Origin: Microbacterium yannicii PS01 | GTDB taxonomy: Bacteria; Actinomycetota; Actinomycetes; Actinomycetales; Microbacteriaceae | DNA: 64,000 bases | Assembly: GCF_000304335.1 (NCBI RefSeq) | Contig: NZ_CAJF01000016.1 | Span: forward strand, 21,134 to 85,133 | Direction: 5' to 3' | In this document: one piece after another, positions 43,973-52,460 of the stretch | Layout of the letters: each line of letters opens with the position of its first letter | Numbering within the stretch: the stretch's first letter is position 1 | Made by a program: the position numbers and the translations under genes | The notes under the pieces: generated by a model | What the model was told of the DNA's origin: nothing | What the model saw: the letters and a program-made list of their open reading frames with translations, nothing else | The model's database searches: none

Positions 43973-45226
43973 ATGACCGCTCCGAACCCGCCCGCTCGTG
44001 CCGTGAGCCGGATGCTGCCGACCCTGCTGCTCGTGCTCACCGTGTTCGGTCCGATCTCGATGGATCTCTACCTGCCCGCGCTGCCGGCGCTCACCGCGGA
44101 GATGGGCGCGGTGACCTCGGTAGCGCAGCTGACCGTGACGGCGTGCCTGATCGGGCTGGCAGCGGGGCAGCTCGTCGCCGGTCCGATCTCGGACAGGTTC
44201 GGGCGGCGCGGCATCCTGCTGATCGGCATCGTGGCCTACATCGTCACGTCCCTGCTGTGCGCACTGAGCCCGAGCATCGAGATGCTCATCGTCGCCCGGC
44301 TGGTGCAGGGGTTGGCCGGCGGTGTGGGAATCGTCATCGCCACGGCTTCCGGACGCGACATCTTCACCGGCAGCCGGCTGATCCGGTTCTACGGCAGCCT
44401 CACGGTGATCGGCGGATTCGCGGCGATCGTGGGACCGCTCATCGGCGGGTTGCTGAACACGTTCACCGACTGGCGTGGCCTGTTCGTCTTCCTCGCCGTC
44501 ATCGGCGTGGCGATCCTCGTCCTCACCCTTGCGATCTTCGGCGAGACGCTTCCGGCGGACCGGCGCACCCGCGGCGGATTCGGGCAGACGCTGCGCGACT
44601 ACCGGACCTTGCTCGCCGACCGGATCTTCCTCGGCGCGGTGCTCAACCAGGGATTCCTGTACGCGGCGCTGTTCGCGTACCTCGCCGGGTCGACCTATGT
44701 GCTGCAAGACATCTACGGGCTCTCGCCGCAGTGGTACGCGGCCGCGTTCGGTCTGAACTCCGCCGGCCACATGGTCTTCGGCTACCTCGCAGGGCGCGCC
44801 GCCGAGCGGTGGAGCATTCCCGGCATCCTGGCGGTGGGTGTACTGGTCACGGGACTGGGAGCAGTCGGAGTGCTCGTGGCGGGCTTGACCCCCATGCCGC
44901 TGTGGGTGGTGATCGTGTCGCTGTTCGCCCTGTCCAGCGGTGTCGCGATGACCGCACCCCCGGCGACCACGCTGGCGATGTCGGATTATCCGCAGATGGC
45001 GGGCACCGCGTCCTCGCTGCTCGGCATGGTGCGGTTCGGGTTCGGGGGCGTCGCTGCCCCTCTCGTCGGTGTCGCCGGTGCCCTCAGCATCCTGCCCCTG
45101 GGCGTGGTGACGGTCGTCGCGGTGGCCCTCGCCGCAGCGGCGAGCCTGCTGCTCGTCCGCCGCCACGCAGCGACCGATGCCCGGACGGACGCCGACACCC
45201 CAACCGAGACCGTACCGGTCTCCTGA
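43973..45226 (+). CDS. MFS multidrug exporter, Bcr/CflA family
   Basis: 417 residues with about 12 transmembrane helices. Bcr/CflA features include FGPISMDLYLPALPALTAEM in helix 1, the loop-2-3 motif GPISDRFGRRGILL, and ARLVQGLAGGVGIVIATASGRD in helix 5. Proton-driven export of drugs at the cytoplasmic membrane is the family role. Divergent from the broken MmyB-like regulator and 25 bp before the dehydrogenase, so likely one operon under that regulator. Confidence 0.9.
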   Translation: MTAPNPPARAVSRMLPTLLLVLTVFGPISMDLYLPALPALTAEMGAVTSVAQLTVTACLIGLAAGQLVAGPISDRFGRRGILLIGIVAYIVTSLLCALSPSIEMLIVARLVQGLAGGVGIVIATASGRDIFTGSRLIRFYGSLTVIGGFAAIVGPLIGGLLNTFTDWRGLFVFLAVIGVAILVLTLAIFGETLPADRRTRGGFGQTLRDYRTLLADRIFLGAVLNQGFLYAALFAYLAGSTYVLQDIYGLSPQWYAAAFGLNSAGHMVFGYLAGRAAERWSIPGILAVGVLVTGLGAVGVLVAGLTPMPLWVVIVSLFALSSGVAMTAPPATTLAMSDYPQMAGTASSLLGMVRFGFGGVAAPLVGVAGALSILPLGVVTVVAVALAAAASLLLVRRHAATDARTDADTPTETVPVS

Positions 45227-45251
45227 AACCTCAACAAGAAAGGACGACACC

Positions 45252-46271
45252 ATGCGTGGAGTCATCATGTACGCACCCGGTGATGTGCGAGTCGAGGACC
45301 GTGAGCACCCGACGATCCTCGAGCCGACCGACGCCGTCATCCGGCTCGCTGCGTCCTGCATCTGCGGGTCGGACCTCTGGCCATACCGCGGCGCGGAGCC
45401 CGTCGAAGACGCCCCGATGGGCCACGAGTACGTCGGCGTCGTGACCGAGATCGGCGCAGACGTCAAGACCATCAAGGTCGGCGACTTCGTCGTCGGATCG
45501 TTCTTCACCTCCGACAACACGTGCGAGATCTGCCAGGCGGGCTACCAGTCGCACTGCGTCCACCGCACCCTGATGGGCACGATCGGCACCCAGGCGGAGT
45601 ACGCCCGCGTGCCGCAGGCCGATGGCACCCTGGTCGCCACCCCGGGGCAGCCCGACGCGGACCTCATCCCGTCGCTGCTGGCGGCATCGGACGTCCTGGG
45701 CACGGGATGGTTCGCCGCCGTGGCCGCAGAAGTCGGACCCGGAAAGACCGTCGCCGTCGTCGGCGACGGCGCGGTGGGCCTGCTCGCGGTCCTCGCCGCA
45801 CGCGAGCTCGGCGCGAAGCGCATCATCGCGATGTCGCGGCATGCCGACCGTCAGGAGCTGGCTCGGCGATTCGGCGCGACCGACATCGTCGAAGAGCGCG
45901 GCGACGAGGGCGTGGCGCGGGTCAAGGAGCTCACCGGCGGACTCGGCGCACACTCGGTGATCGAGGCTGTCGGTACGCAGGCCGCCATGGAGCAGGCGAT
46001 CCGTTCCGCCCGCCCCGGCGGGCACGTCGGATTCGTCGGCGTCTCGCATGACGTGTCGCTGGACGGGCTGGAGCTGTTCTTCTCCGGCGTGCATCTGCAC
46101 GGCGGCCCCGCCCCGGTGCGTCGCTTCCTGCCGGAGTTCATCCAGCTGATCTGGGACCGCAGGATCGACCCGGGCGCCGTCTTCGACCTGACCCTGCCGC
46201 TGGAGGACGCCGCCGAAGGCTACAAGGCCATGGACGAACGCCGCGCCACCAAGGTGCTGCTCACCGTCTGA
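45252..46271 (+). CDS. Zinc-dependent alcohol dehydrogenase (MDR family)
   Basis: 339 residues. The catalytic zinc site is CGSD with GHEYVGVV, the structural-zinc region has TCEICQAGYQSHC, and the Rossmann segment is VAVVGDGAVGLLAV. This is a medium-chain NAD(P)-dependent dehydrogenase. The ATG at 45252, after AAGGACG, is chosen because upstream codons lie in the exporter gene. Part of the exporter-dehydrogenase-cupin run; substrate unknown. Confidence 0.92.
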   Translation: MRGVIMYAPGDVRVEDREHPTILEPTDAVIRLAASCICGSDLWPYRGAEPVEDAPMGHEYVGVVTEIGADVKTIKVGDFVVGSFFTSDNTCEICQAGYQSHCVHRTLMGTIGTQAEYARVPQADGTLVATPGQPDADLIPSLLAASDVLGTGWFAAVAAEVGPGKTVAVVGDGAVGLLAVLAARELGAKRIIAMSRHADRQELARRFGATDIVEERGDEGVARVKELTGGLGAHSVIEAVGTQAAMEQAIRSARPGGHVGFVGVSHDVSLDGLELFFSGVHLHGGPAPVRRFLPEFIQLIWDRRIDPGAVFDLTLPLEDAAEGYKAMDERRATKVLLTV

Positions 46272-46279
46272 CCAGCACC

Positions 46280-46310
46280 GGGCGGCCGGATCCACGGACT
46301 CCGGCCGCCC
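46280..46310 (+). terminator. Strong GC hairpin between dehydrogenase and cupin genes
   Basis: GGGCGGCCGG (46280-46289) pairs perfectly with CCGGCCGCCC (46301-46310) across an 11-base loop. No T-run follows; the cupin ribosome site begins 8 bp later. It could stop or attenuate transcription between the two genes. Confidence 0.5.
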
Positions 46311-46329
46311 CCTCATGGGAGGAGATCTC

Positions 46330-46743
46330 GTGAACATCGAACCCACCGCACCCACCGTCAAGAACCCGCCGGAGCAGTTCGCCGGCGATGTGTGGGTGGA
46401 CATCATCGCCGCACCCCACGATGCCGACCAGCGGATGTCGGTGGCCGTGGTCAAGTTCGCGCCTGGCGCCCGCACCGCTTGGCATTCCCATGCCCGTGGT
46501 CAGTATCTCCGCGTCACTCAGGGCGTCGCCCGCTTCGGTACGCGCGATGGCCAGATCATCGAGGTCCACCCCGGTCAGACCCTCTACACTCCGCCCGGGC
46601 AAGACCACTGGCACGCATCCGCCGACGGCACCTTCATGGAGCACATCGCCATGTTCGAGACCGGCGACGATCCCGCGACGACCACCCTCTGGAAAGAGCA
46701 CATCTCCGACGACGACTACCACGGCCGGGCAGAGGGCCGATGA
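46330..46743 (+). CDS. Cupin-domain protein
   Basis: 137 residues, single cupin barrel. Metal-ligand motifs are seen: TAWHSHARGQYLRV (His-x-His in cupin motif 1) and PPGQDHWHAS with a later HIA (motif 2). The GTG at 46330 has GGGAGGAG 4-5 bp upstream; a nearer ATG at 46315 lacks a site. Such small cupins next to dehydrogenases often act on quinones or carboxymuconolactone-type intermediates, but no substrate can be assigned. The stop overlaps the next gene (ATGA). Confidence 0.88.
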   Translation: MNIEPTAPTVKNPPEQFAGDVWVDIIAAPHDADQRMSVAVVKFAPGARTAWHSHARGQYLRVTQGVARFGTRDGQIIEVHPGQTLYTPPGQDHWHASADGTFMEHIAMFETGDDPATTTLWKEHISDDDYHGRAEGR

Positions 46744-47288
46744 GTCGTCGATTCATCGCCGCGGCCACGGCGGCCGCACTGGTGGCCGCGGTCTCCGCAT
46801 GCGCACCCGTCCCTGATCCCCAGCCGGCGAAACGCACGACGGAAGCATCGGCCGCGCCCATCCCGACCGTGGCCACGCCAGAGCCGACACCGTCGCGCAA
46901 CGCCGCCGTCGAGGCATCCGATGAGCCGATCGGCACTGTCGTTCGCTTCACGTCCGACCGCACCACGGTCGACGTCACCATCGGGGAAGACAGCCCGGGC
47001 GTGCGCGACTTCCTCTCCATGCTGCCACTGCAGGTGCCGTTCGAGGAGTTCGCCAGCAGGGAGAAGATCGCCTACCTGCCACGAGAGCTGGACTACGCCG
47101 GATCTCCGGGATCCGACCCCGAAGACGGCGACCTCATCTACTTCACGTCGTGGGGCAACCTCGGCTTCTACTACAACGCCGAGGGCATCGAATACTCCGA
47201 CGCCACCCTCCACATCGGCACCTACGAAGCCGCCGAAGAGCAGCTTTCCCTGCTCGAAGGCGACGTGACGATCCAGATCGTGGGCTGA
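46740..47288 (+). CDS. Lipoprotein with cyclophilin-like fold
   Basis: 182 residues. An N-terminal signal peptide ends in a lipobox LVAAVSAC with Cys21, so the protein should be exported and lipid-anchored. A Thr/Pro linker precedes a domain (about 62-182) with FTSDRTTVDVTIGEDSPGVRDF and PLQVPFEEFASREKIAYLP, a pattern of small cyclophilin-like-fold proteins often found next to cupins and reductases. Coupled to the cupin by a 4-bp overlap. No proline-isomerase residues can be confirmed. Confidence 0.8.
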   Translation: MSRRFIAAATAAALVAAVSACAPVPDPQPAKRTTEASAAPIPTVATPEPTPSRNAAVEASDEPIGTVVRFTSDRTTVDVTIGEDSPGVRDFLSMLPLQVPFEEFASREKIAYLPRELDYAGSPGSDPEDGDLIYFTSWGNLGFYYNAEGIEYSDATLHIGTYEAAEEQLSLLEGDVTIQIVG

Positions 47289-47362
47289 TCCTTCGGAGAC
47301 GCCTTGGAAGCGCACCGGTCTCGCGGTCGGCGCCGCTCGCCCGGACCGGTAGCCTCGCGAGC

Positions 47363-48100
47363 GTGACCACTCGCGTTCCGCTGACCGATGCCGCCCTCAC
47401 CCAGTTCGCCGTGCTCGATGCCCTCCTGGCCGGAGCCTACGAGTCGGGACTGGTCGCCTCGCGTGTCGGCGAACTGGGCGACTTCGGCATCGGCTGCTGC
47501 GACGCGCTCGGAGGTGAGGTCGTGATCCTCGACGGTGAGGTGTGGGAGTGCACCGTCGGCGAGCCGCCGACCGTGATGACGGATGCCGAGACTCTGCCGT
47601 TCGCGGTGGTGAGCGTCGCTCCCGCAGGCCCGGCGATCCACGTCGCCGGCCTCGGGATGGACGCCTTCGTCACGGCGATCGAGGACCATCTGGTCAGCCG
47701 CAACCTCTTCCACACGGTGCGCGTCGACGGCCGCTTCGCCGCGATCCGCGTCCGCGTGACACCGCGCGAAGCCCGCCCCTTCCGTCCGCTCGCCGAGGTC
47801 GTGAAGGGCCAGGTCGAGACGGAACGGCAGGATGTCGCGGGCACGCTCGTCGGCGTGTGGAGCCCCGCCATCTACCAGGGCATCACCGTCGCCGGCCTCC
47901 ATCTGCACTTCCTCGCCCACGACCGCTCATTCGGCGGCCACGTGCTGCAGCTGACGCTCGGTGTGGCTGAGCTGCGACTGGCCGCTCACGACCGGCTGCA
48001 CCTTCGGCTGCCCACCGACGAGCTCTTCCTCCGGTCAGAGCTCAGCCACGACGACGACCACCGCATCGTCGCCGTCGAGGCCGGCGGCGCCCGTCGCTGA
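47363..48100 (+). CDS. budA: Acetolactate decarboxylase
   Basis: 245 residues, family-typical. Converts alpha-acetolactate to acetoin with release of CO2, in the butanediol/acetoin route or in balancing branched-chain amino acid synthesis. Signature segments are GVWSPAIYQGITVAGLHLHFLA, with the zinc-binding HLHF, and DRSFGGHVLQL. The start is a GTG at 47363 (MTTRVPLTD); codons upstream lie in the previous gene's non-coding tail. No acetolactate synthase is adjacent. Its 3' end overlaps the convergent gene by 66 bp. Confidence 0.93.
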   Translation: MTTRVPLTDAALTQFAVLDALLAGAYESGLVASRVGELGDFGIGCCDALGGEVVILDGEVWECTVGEPPTVMTDAETLPFAVVSVAPAGPAIHVAGLGMDAFVTAIEDHLVSRNLFHTVRVDGRFAAIRVRVTPREARPFRPLAEVVKGQVETERQDVAGTLVGVWSPAIYQGITVAGLHLHFLAHDRSFGGHVLQLTLGVAELRLAAHDRLHLRLPTDELFLRSELSHDDDHRIVAVEAGGARR

Positions 48101-48382
48101 TTCCCGGAGGCGGGCCGCGCGCGTCGCGTGCCGCTGTCGAAGGAACAGCCACAGCATCAGTGCGCATGAAACCAGGTAGAACGTGTGCAGCGCCCAGATG
48201 GGGCCGAACGGCAGCGTGAAGATGTACAGGGAGTAGACCAGGTTCGCGCCGTTGACCATCGCCAGGCTGACCAGGCTGTACGACGAGACATCGCCGGTGC
48301 GCAGCGCCTTGCGCAGCATGGGCAGGTTGCTCGCCGCGAACACCACGGTGGCGACCGTGCCGGCGACGAGCGGGATGTCCAT
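48035..48382 (-). CDS. Small PQ-loop/SemiSWEET-like membrane protein
   Basis: 115 residues with three hydrophobic helices (about 3-20, 38-58, 63-82). The motif SNLPMLRKALRTGDVSSYS resembles the PQ-loop of SemiSWEET-like sugar transporters or related small membrane proteins. The last 30 residues are Ala/Asp/Val-rich and encoded in the part that overlaps budA antisense, so the true C-terminus is uncertain. The ATG at 48382 fits a clear first helix. Confidence 0.65.
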   Translation of the reverse strand: MDIPLVAGTVATVVFAASNLPMLRKALRTGDVSSYSLVSLAMVNGANLVYSLYIFTLPFGPIWALHTFYLVSCALMLWLFLRQRHATRAARLRESATGAAGLDGDDAVVVVVAEL

Positions 48383-48491
48383 GGCCGCAACGGTAGCCGC
48401 GGCGTCCGGGCCGGCGCTTCGACCGAACCACCCATTCCGCGACCGACCGGGTATGGGCAGGATTATGCAGACCGATGCCGCGCGCGGCGGC

Positions 48492-50123
48492 TCAGAGGAG
48501 TCGGTGCTCGTACGCGTACGAGGTCGCCGCCGCGCGGGATGACAGCCCCAGCTTGCCGAAGATGTTGCTCATATGCCGAGCGACCGTCTTCTCGCTGAGC
48601 GAGAGCTCCGTCGCGATGCCGCGGTTGGTGAGCCCGGTCGTGACGAGCCGGAGCACTTCGACCTCGCGCGCGGTGAGACGCCGAGCGAGGTGCTCGCCGG
48701 TCAGCGCCGCAACGCCGTCCAACTCGGACGCCGCCCCCAGTTCGGAGAAGATGCGCCGGGCCGCCGCGAATTCGGCGGCCGCGGCATCCGCCTGATGCAG
48801 TGCTCGCAGGATCCTTCCCCGAAGGGCCCGGCATCGCGCCACGTCGTCGGGCGCGTCGAGGGCGAACCACGCGGCGCCGGCCGCCGTCGCATGCTCGAGC
48901 GCCTGTTCCGGCAGATCCTCGGCCAGCATCACCTCCGCCTCGGCGAACTCAGCGACCGCGCTCAGCATCGCGGCGGTCGACGCCCGAGCCAGCGAAGCGA
49001 GTTCGTCGGCCGCGCGCCGCGCCGGCTCGAGGCCGCCCGCCGCGACCTCGATGTGCACCACCGCCGGAAGCAGCCGACGGCGGGTCGCCTCATCAGCGCC
49101 GGCCACGCTCTCGCGGATCATCGCCTGAGCGACGCGGCCGTTGTCGCCGGCGAGGTGAAGCAGGGCGAGTCCGGGCTGCGGATCCCATCCCGTCAGCCCG
49201 GCGCGGCGGTAGTACTCCTCGGCCGGCCGCGCCTCGCCCCGTCGCCGGTGCAGCTCGGCGAGCTGATAGTTGGCGACGTAGCCCGCAGTGAAGTCGCCGG
49301 CTCGCAGCCTGTCTTCGGCCAGGTGAGCGGCGGCGGATGCCTCGGCCCAGCGCCCATGCAGCAGACAGAGCTGTGCGCGATACGCGTGAGCCTGTCCGCT
49401 ATAAGCGATGAGCTCGGGGTGCGCCTCGCACCAGCTCACGAAGGAGGATGTCCACGCCTCGGCCCGCTCGAGATCGAAGCTCTCGTGTGCCACGTCGAGT
49501 GCGACCCGGTAGAAGATGCACCTGGACAACGACGAGACCTCGCCGGCGCGGACAGCGGCCATCGCCGCATCAAAATCGCGAAGTCCGTCGGTGGTGCGCC
49601 CGAGCGTCGTGAGGCATTTGCCCCGACCGAATGCCGCGTGCGCGGCGAGCTCGTGGTCGCCCGTGCGTTCGGCCACCTCGGCGATCTCGTCGAAGCGGTG
49701 GATCGCCTCGCGCTCGTCGCCGACGAACATGGCGACGAGGGCCGCCGGAACAAGCGCGACCAGCGCGCCCACGGCGCTCGCCGGGGGCAGCCGGTCGACG
49801 AGGCGCAGCCCCCGCGCCACCCAGGTGCCGGCCAGTGACAGCTCGCCGGACTCGAGCAGCTCCAGGGCGAGCCATCCCGCCGTGCGCGCCGCTCCGACGA
49901 TGTCGCCGTCGGTCAGATGCATGCCGTGCGCGTCGGTCAGGAAGCGGGCTGCGCCCTCAGGGTCGCCCCGGAGGAACGAGGCGGTCGACATCACCTTCAG
50001 CTCGGTCGCCGACAGGGCCGTGCGGCCGCGAAGTGAGGACTCGCCGAAGCGTTCGCACACCTCACGCCAGCGACCCGCATCGGCGGCTCGCGCGAGTTCG
50101 TCACGTACACCCGTCGCGACCAT
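48492..50123 (-). CDS. LuxR-family regulator with TPR-like N-terminal region
   Basis: 543 residues. The N-terminal 470 residues are tandem helical pairs like tetratricopeptide repeats (AHAAFGRGKCLTTLGR; ELHRRRGEARPAEEYY). A LuxR helix-turn-helix sits at the C-terminus (LTAREVEVLRLVTTGLTNRG, LSEKTVARHMSNIFGKL). Unlike MalT-type LAL regulators it lacks a Walker A motif. The ATG at 50123 (MVATGVRDEL) was chosen over an upstream in-frame start because the preceding 44 residues are Arg/Pro-rich and look non-coding. No obvious target. Confidence 0.87.
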   Translation of the reverse strand: MVATGVRDELARAADAGRWREVCERFGESSLRGRTALSATELKVMSTASFLRGDPEGAARFLTDAHGMHLTDGDIVGAARTAGWLALELLESGELSLAGTWVARGLRLVDRLPPASAVGALVALVPAALVAMFVGDEREAIHRFDEIAEVAERTGDHELAAHAAFGRGKCLTTLGRTTDGLRDFDAAMAAVRAGEVSSLSRCIFYRVALDVAHESFDLERAEAWTSSFVSWCEAHPELIAYSGQAHAYRAQLCLLHGRWAEASAAAHLAEDRLRAGDFTAGYVANYQLAELHRRRGEARPAEEYYRRAGLTGWDPQPGLALLHLAGDNGRVAQAMIRESVAGADEATRRRLLPAVVHIEVAAGGLEPARRAADELASLARASTAAMLSAVAEFAEAEVMLAEDLPEQALEHATAAGAAWFALDAPDDVARCRALRGRILRALHQADAAAAEFAAARRIFSELGAASELDGVAALTGEHLARRLTAREVEVLRLVTTGLTNRGIATELSLSEKTVARHMSNIFGKLGLSSRAAATSYAYEHRLL

Positions 50124-50238
50124 GGCGCTCCCAGCCGGGCGCGCACCGATCCGCCGTAGTCGGGCAGTGCCCGCACCGTGTGGGGAGACCGTATCGCTGG
50201 GTCGACGCCGGTACAAGCCCGGTCGCCGCGGGCCCGAA

Positions 50239-51435
50239 TCAGGCCGCGATCGCACTCCGGCGATGGAGGGCGTCCATCGCCGCTGCGTACTCGCCGATCA
50301 TCCGGTCACGGCCGATCCGCGCCCGGGCGGCGAGCGCTGCGGCGCGGAGATCGGCGCGCCGCTCGAGCACCCACGTCCAGGCATCGGCGATCGCTCGCGG
50401 ATCGTGCGGAGTGGCCACGCCGATGCCGTCGATCTGTCGCGCGGCATCTCCGACGTCGGTCGTCACCGGTGTCGCGCCGCACGCGGCACCCTCGATGAGG
50501 CAGAGCGGGGAGGCCTCGCCGAACGCGCTGGTGAGGGCGACGACATCGGCGATCTGATAGATCGACGGCATGTCGTCGCGGATCCCCAGGGCGTGTAGGC
50601 GATCCGGAGTCGCCACCTCTGACTGAGCCACAAGCTCCTCGAGAGCCGCGTTCTGCCACGTCATCCCGGCTCCACAGAGCACGTAGTGCGTTCCGGGCGA
50701 ACGGCGGGCGTGCTCGGCGACTGCCCGAAGGAACAGGCCGGGGTCCTTCATCGCGTCGAAGCGCGCGGCGATGACGATGACCGGTGCGGTCGACGGGATG
50801 CCGAGGCGGCGGCGGGTCGCTGCGACCTGGCCGCGCGTTCCCGGCCGGAATCGCTTCGTGTCGATGCCGTTGGCGATGACGAAGCGCTCGGCGGCGTGCA
50901 CGCCGGCGCGCGCATAGGCGTCGCTGGTGGAGTCGGCGCACGAGATCGTCGCCGTGACGAGCCCTGTTCTCGCAGCCTCAGCGAGCCAGCCGAGCGCAGG
51001 GCCGGAGTGCAGCGGGTCGGACCGGTGCAGGCATGTCGCGACCGGGATCTGCGGCATCCATCCCCGCTCTCGGAGTGCGAGAAGTAGACCGATCGGCTGC
51101 TCCTTCAGCGACAGGACGAGATCCGCGCGGCTCACCGCGTCGGCGGCGACGCGGAGTTCTGCGTCGGTGAAAGACGAGGGGTCGGGCACCTCGCCGAAGC
51201 TCTCGCGTCCCAGCGTGTCGACGGCGACACCGGCCCTGACCAGCCGGCGGTACCGAGGATCACTCTGCATCGGCTGGCGGGTCGACTCCCGACGCACTGC
51301 CGAGGCGATCGTGAGGACGCCGTGCTGCTGCTCGCGAGTGGCATGAAGACCCGCGACGTCGTCGCTGTGGAGGATGCGGGCGCCGCCGGCGAAGAACCCT
51401 TCGTACAGCGACAGCACTCGGGTAGGTCGATTCAC
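50239..51435 (-). CDS. Family 4-type (GT-B) glycosyltransferase
   Basis: 398 residues. N-terminal Rossmann half starts VNRPTRVLSLYEGFFAGGARIL; the nucleotide-sugar half has VIANGIDTKRFRPG, VIVIAARFDAMKDPGLFLRA and SAFGEASPLCLIEGAACGATP with the conserved EX7E-like pair. These are hallmarks of GT4-like enzymes that build glycolipids or exopolysaccharides. The start is the GTG at 51435 with AGAGGAG upstream. The sugar and acceptor are unknown. Confidence 0.88.
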   Translation of the reverse strand: MNRPTRVLSLYEGFFAGGARILHSDDVAGLHATREQQHGVLTIASAVRRESTRQPMQSDPRYRRLVRAGVAVDTLGRESFGEVPDPSSFTDAELRVAADAVSRADLVLSLKEQPIGLLLALRERGWMPQIPVATCLHRSDPLHSGPALGWLAEAARTGLVTATISCADSTSDAYARAGVHAAERFVIANGIDTKRFRPGTRGQVAATRRRLGIPSTAPVIVIAARFDAMKDPGLFLRAVAEHARRSPGTHYVLCGAGMTWQNAALEELVAQSEVATPDRLHALGIRDDMPSIYQIADVVALTSAFGEASPLCLIEGAACGATPVTTDVGDAARQIDGIGVATPHDPRAIADAWTWVLERRADLRAAALAARARIGRDRMIGEYAAAMDALHRRSAIAA

Positions 51436-51647
51436 GGCGACTCCTCTCGGGCGGTGGAGCGGGGGATGGGCACTCATTGCACCGATGGGCGGCGTGGAAG
51501 CCGAGTGCATTCATGCTCCGGTCTGTTCGCCCGGATGTCGATGAATCGCGGATGTGCAGTACGTGAACGAACGTGGAGGGAGCGGCTCGGCGTCGATTAG
51601 GCTTTTCCCTGGACGCGTTCGCCCGGGCGCGAAGATCAGGAGCTCGG
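51436..51647. promoter_or_regulatory. Divergent region between glycosyltransferase and RsbQ-like gene
   Basis: Holds the ribosome sites of both divergent genes. Reading frames extend into it on both strands but lack conserved sequence. No long repeat is seen; ATTAGGCTTTTC near 51596-51607 is a relatively AT-rich patch that might be part of a promoter for the RsbQ-like gene. Confidence 0.3.
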
Positions 51648-52460
51648 ATGGATGTCGTTCGGACGCGCGATCCGCTGCGCCGCAACAACGTCACGGTGAC
51701 CGGCAATCCGGACGGCCGGCTGCTGATGTTCTCGCACGGGTTCGGCTGCAGCCAGGATGCGTGGAGCCTGGTGGCGCCGCAGTTCGAGGCCGACTATCGG
51801 GTGCTGCGCTTCGACCATGTCGGCGCGGGCGGCTCGGATGTCGCGGCCTACGAGCCCGGCAAGTACGAGTCCCTGGACGGGTATGCCGACGACGTCCTCG
51901 AGATCCTTGCGGCGATGGACGCGCGGGACGTGGCGTTCGTGGGGCACTCGGTCAGCGCGATGATCGGCGTCCTGGCCGCCAACCGGGAGCCCGACCGGTT
52001 CAGCGATCTGATCCTCATCGGGCCGTCGCCGAGATACATCAACGACGGCGACTATCGCGGGGGCTTCGAAGAGGAAGACATCGCGGCGCTGCTCGACACG
52101 CTCGACGCCAACTATCTCGGATGGTCCGGCACCATGGCGCCCGTGATCATGGGCAACCCCGACCGCCCCGAACTCGGAGCCCGGCTCACCGCCAGCTTCT
52201 GCAGCATCGATCCCGTCATCGCCCGGCAGTTCGCCCGTGCCACGTTCCTGTCGGACAACCGCGACGATCTGCGTCTCGTCTCGGTGCCGACGCTCGTGCT
52301 GCAGGCCAGCGACGACGCCATCGCGCCGCCCGAGGTCGGTCGATACGTCCACGAGGCGATCCCCGGCAGTCGTCTGGAGTTCCTCGAGACCACCGGGCAC
52401 GTGCCCGTCCTCTCCGGCCCGGAAGAGGTCGTCGCCCGCATCCGCGAGTACCTGTCGTGA
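51648..52460 (+). CDS. RsbQ-like alpha/beta hydrolase (stress-signalling partner)
   Basis: 270 residues. Strong RsbQ pattern: RNNVTVTGNPDGRLLMFSHG, FGCSQDAWSLVAPQF, nucleophile elbow FVGHSVSAMIG with Ser101, an Asp in LQASDDAIAPP and His in TTGHVPVL. RsbQ hydrolases are relatives of plant KAI2/D14 receptors and act with PAS-domain partners; in Bacillus subtilis RsbQ activates the PAS-phosphatase RsbP. Here the GTG of a PAS-GAF-GGDEF gene overlaps its stop by 4 bp. I infer that it hydrolyses or delivers a small ligand sensed by that PAS domain. The ATG at 51648 has CAGGAG upstream. Confidence 0.9.
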   Translation: MDVVRTRDPLRRNNVTVTGNPDGRLLMFSHGFGCSQDAWSLVAPQFEADYRVLRFDHVGAGGSDVAAYEPGKYESLDGYADDVLEILAAMDARDVAFVGHSVSAMIGVLAANREPDRFSDLILIGPSPRYINDGDYRGGFEEEDIAALLDTLDANYLGWSGTMAPVIMGNPDRPELGARLTASFCSIDPVIARQFARATFLSDNRDDLRLVSVPTLVLQASDDAIAPPEVGRYVHEAIPGSRLEFLETTGHVPVLSGPEEVVARIREYLS

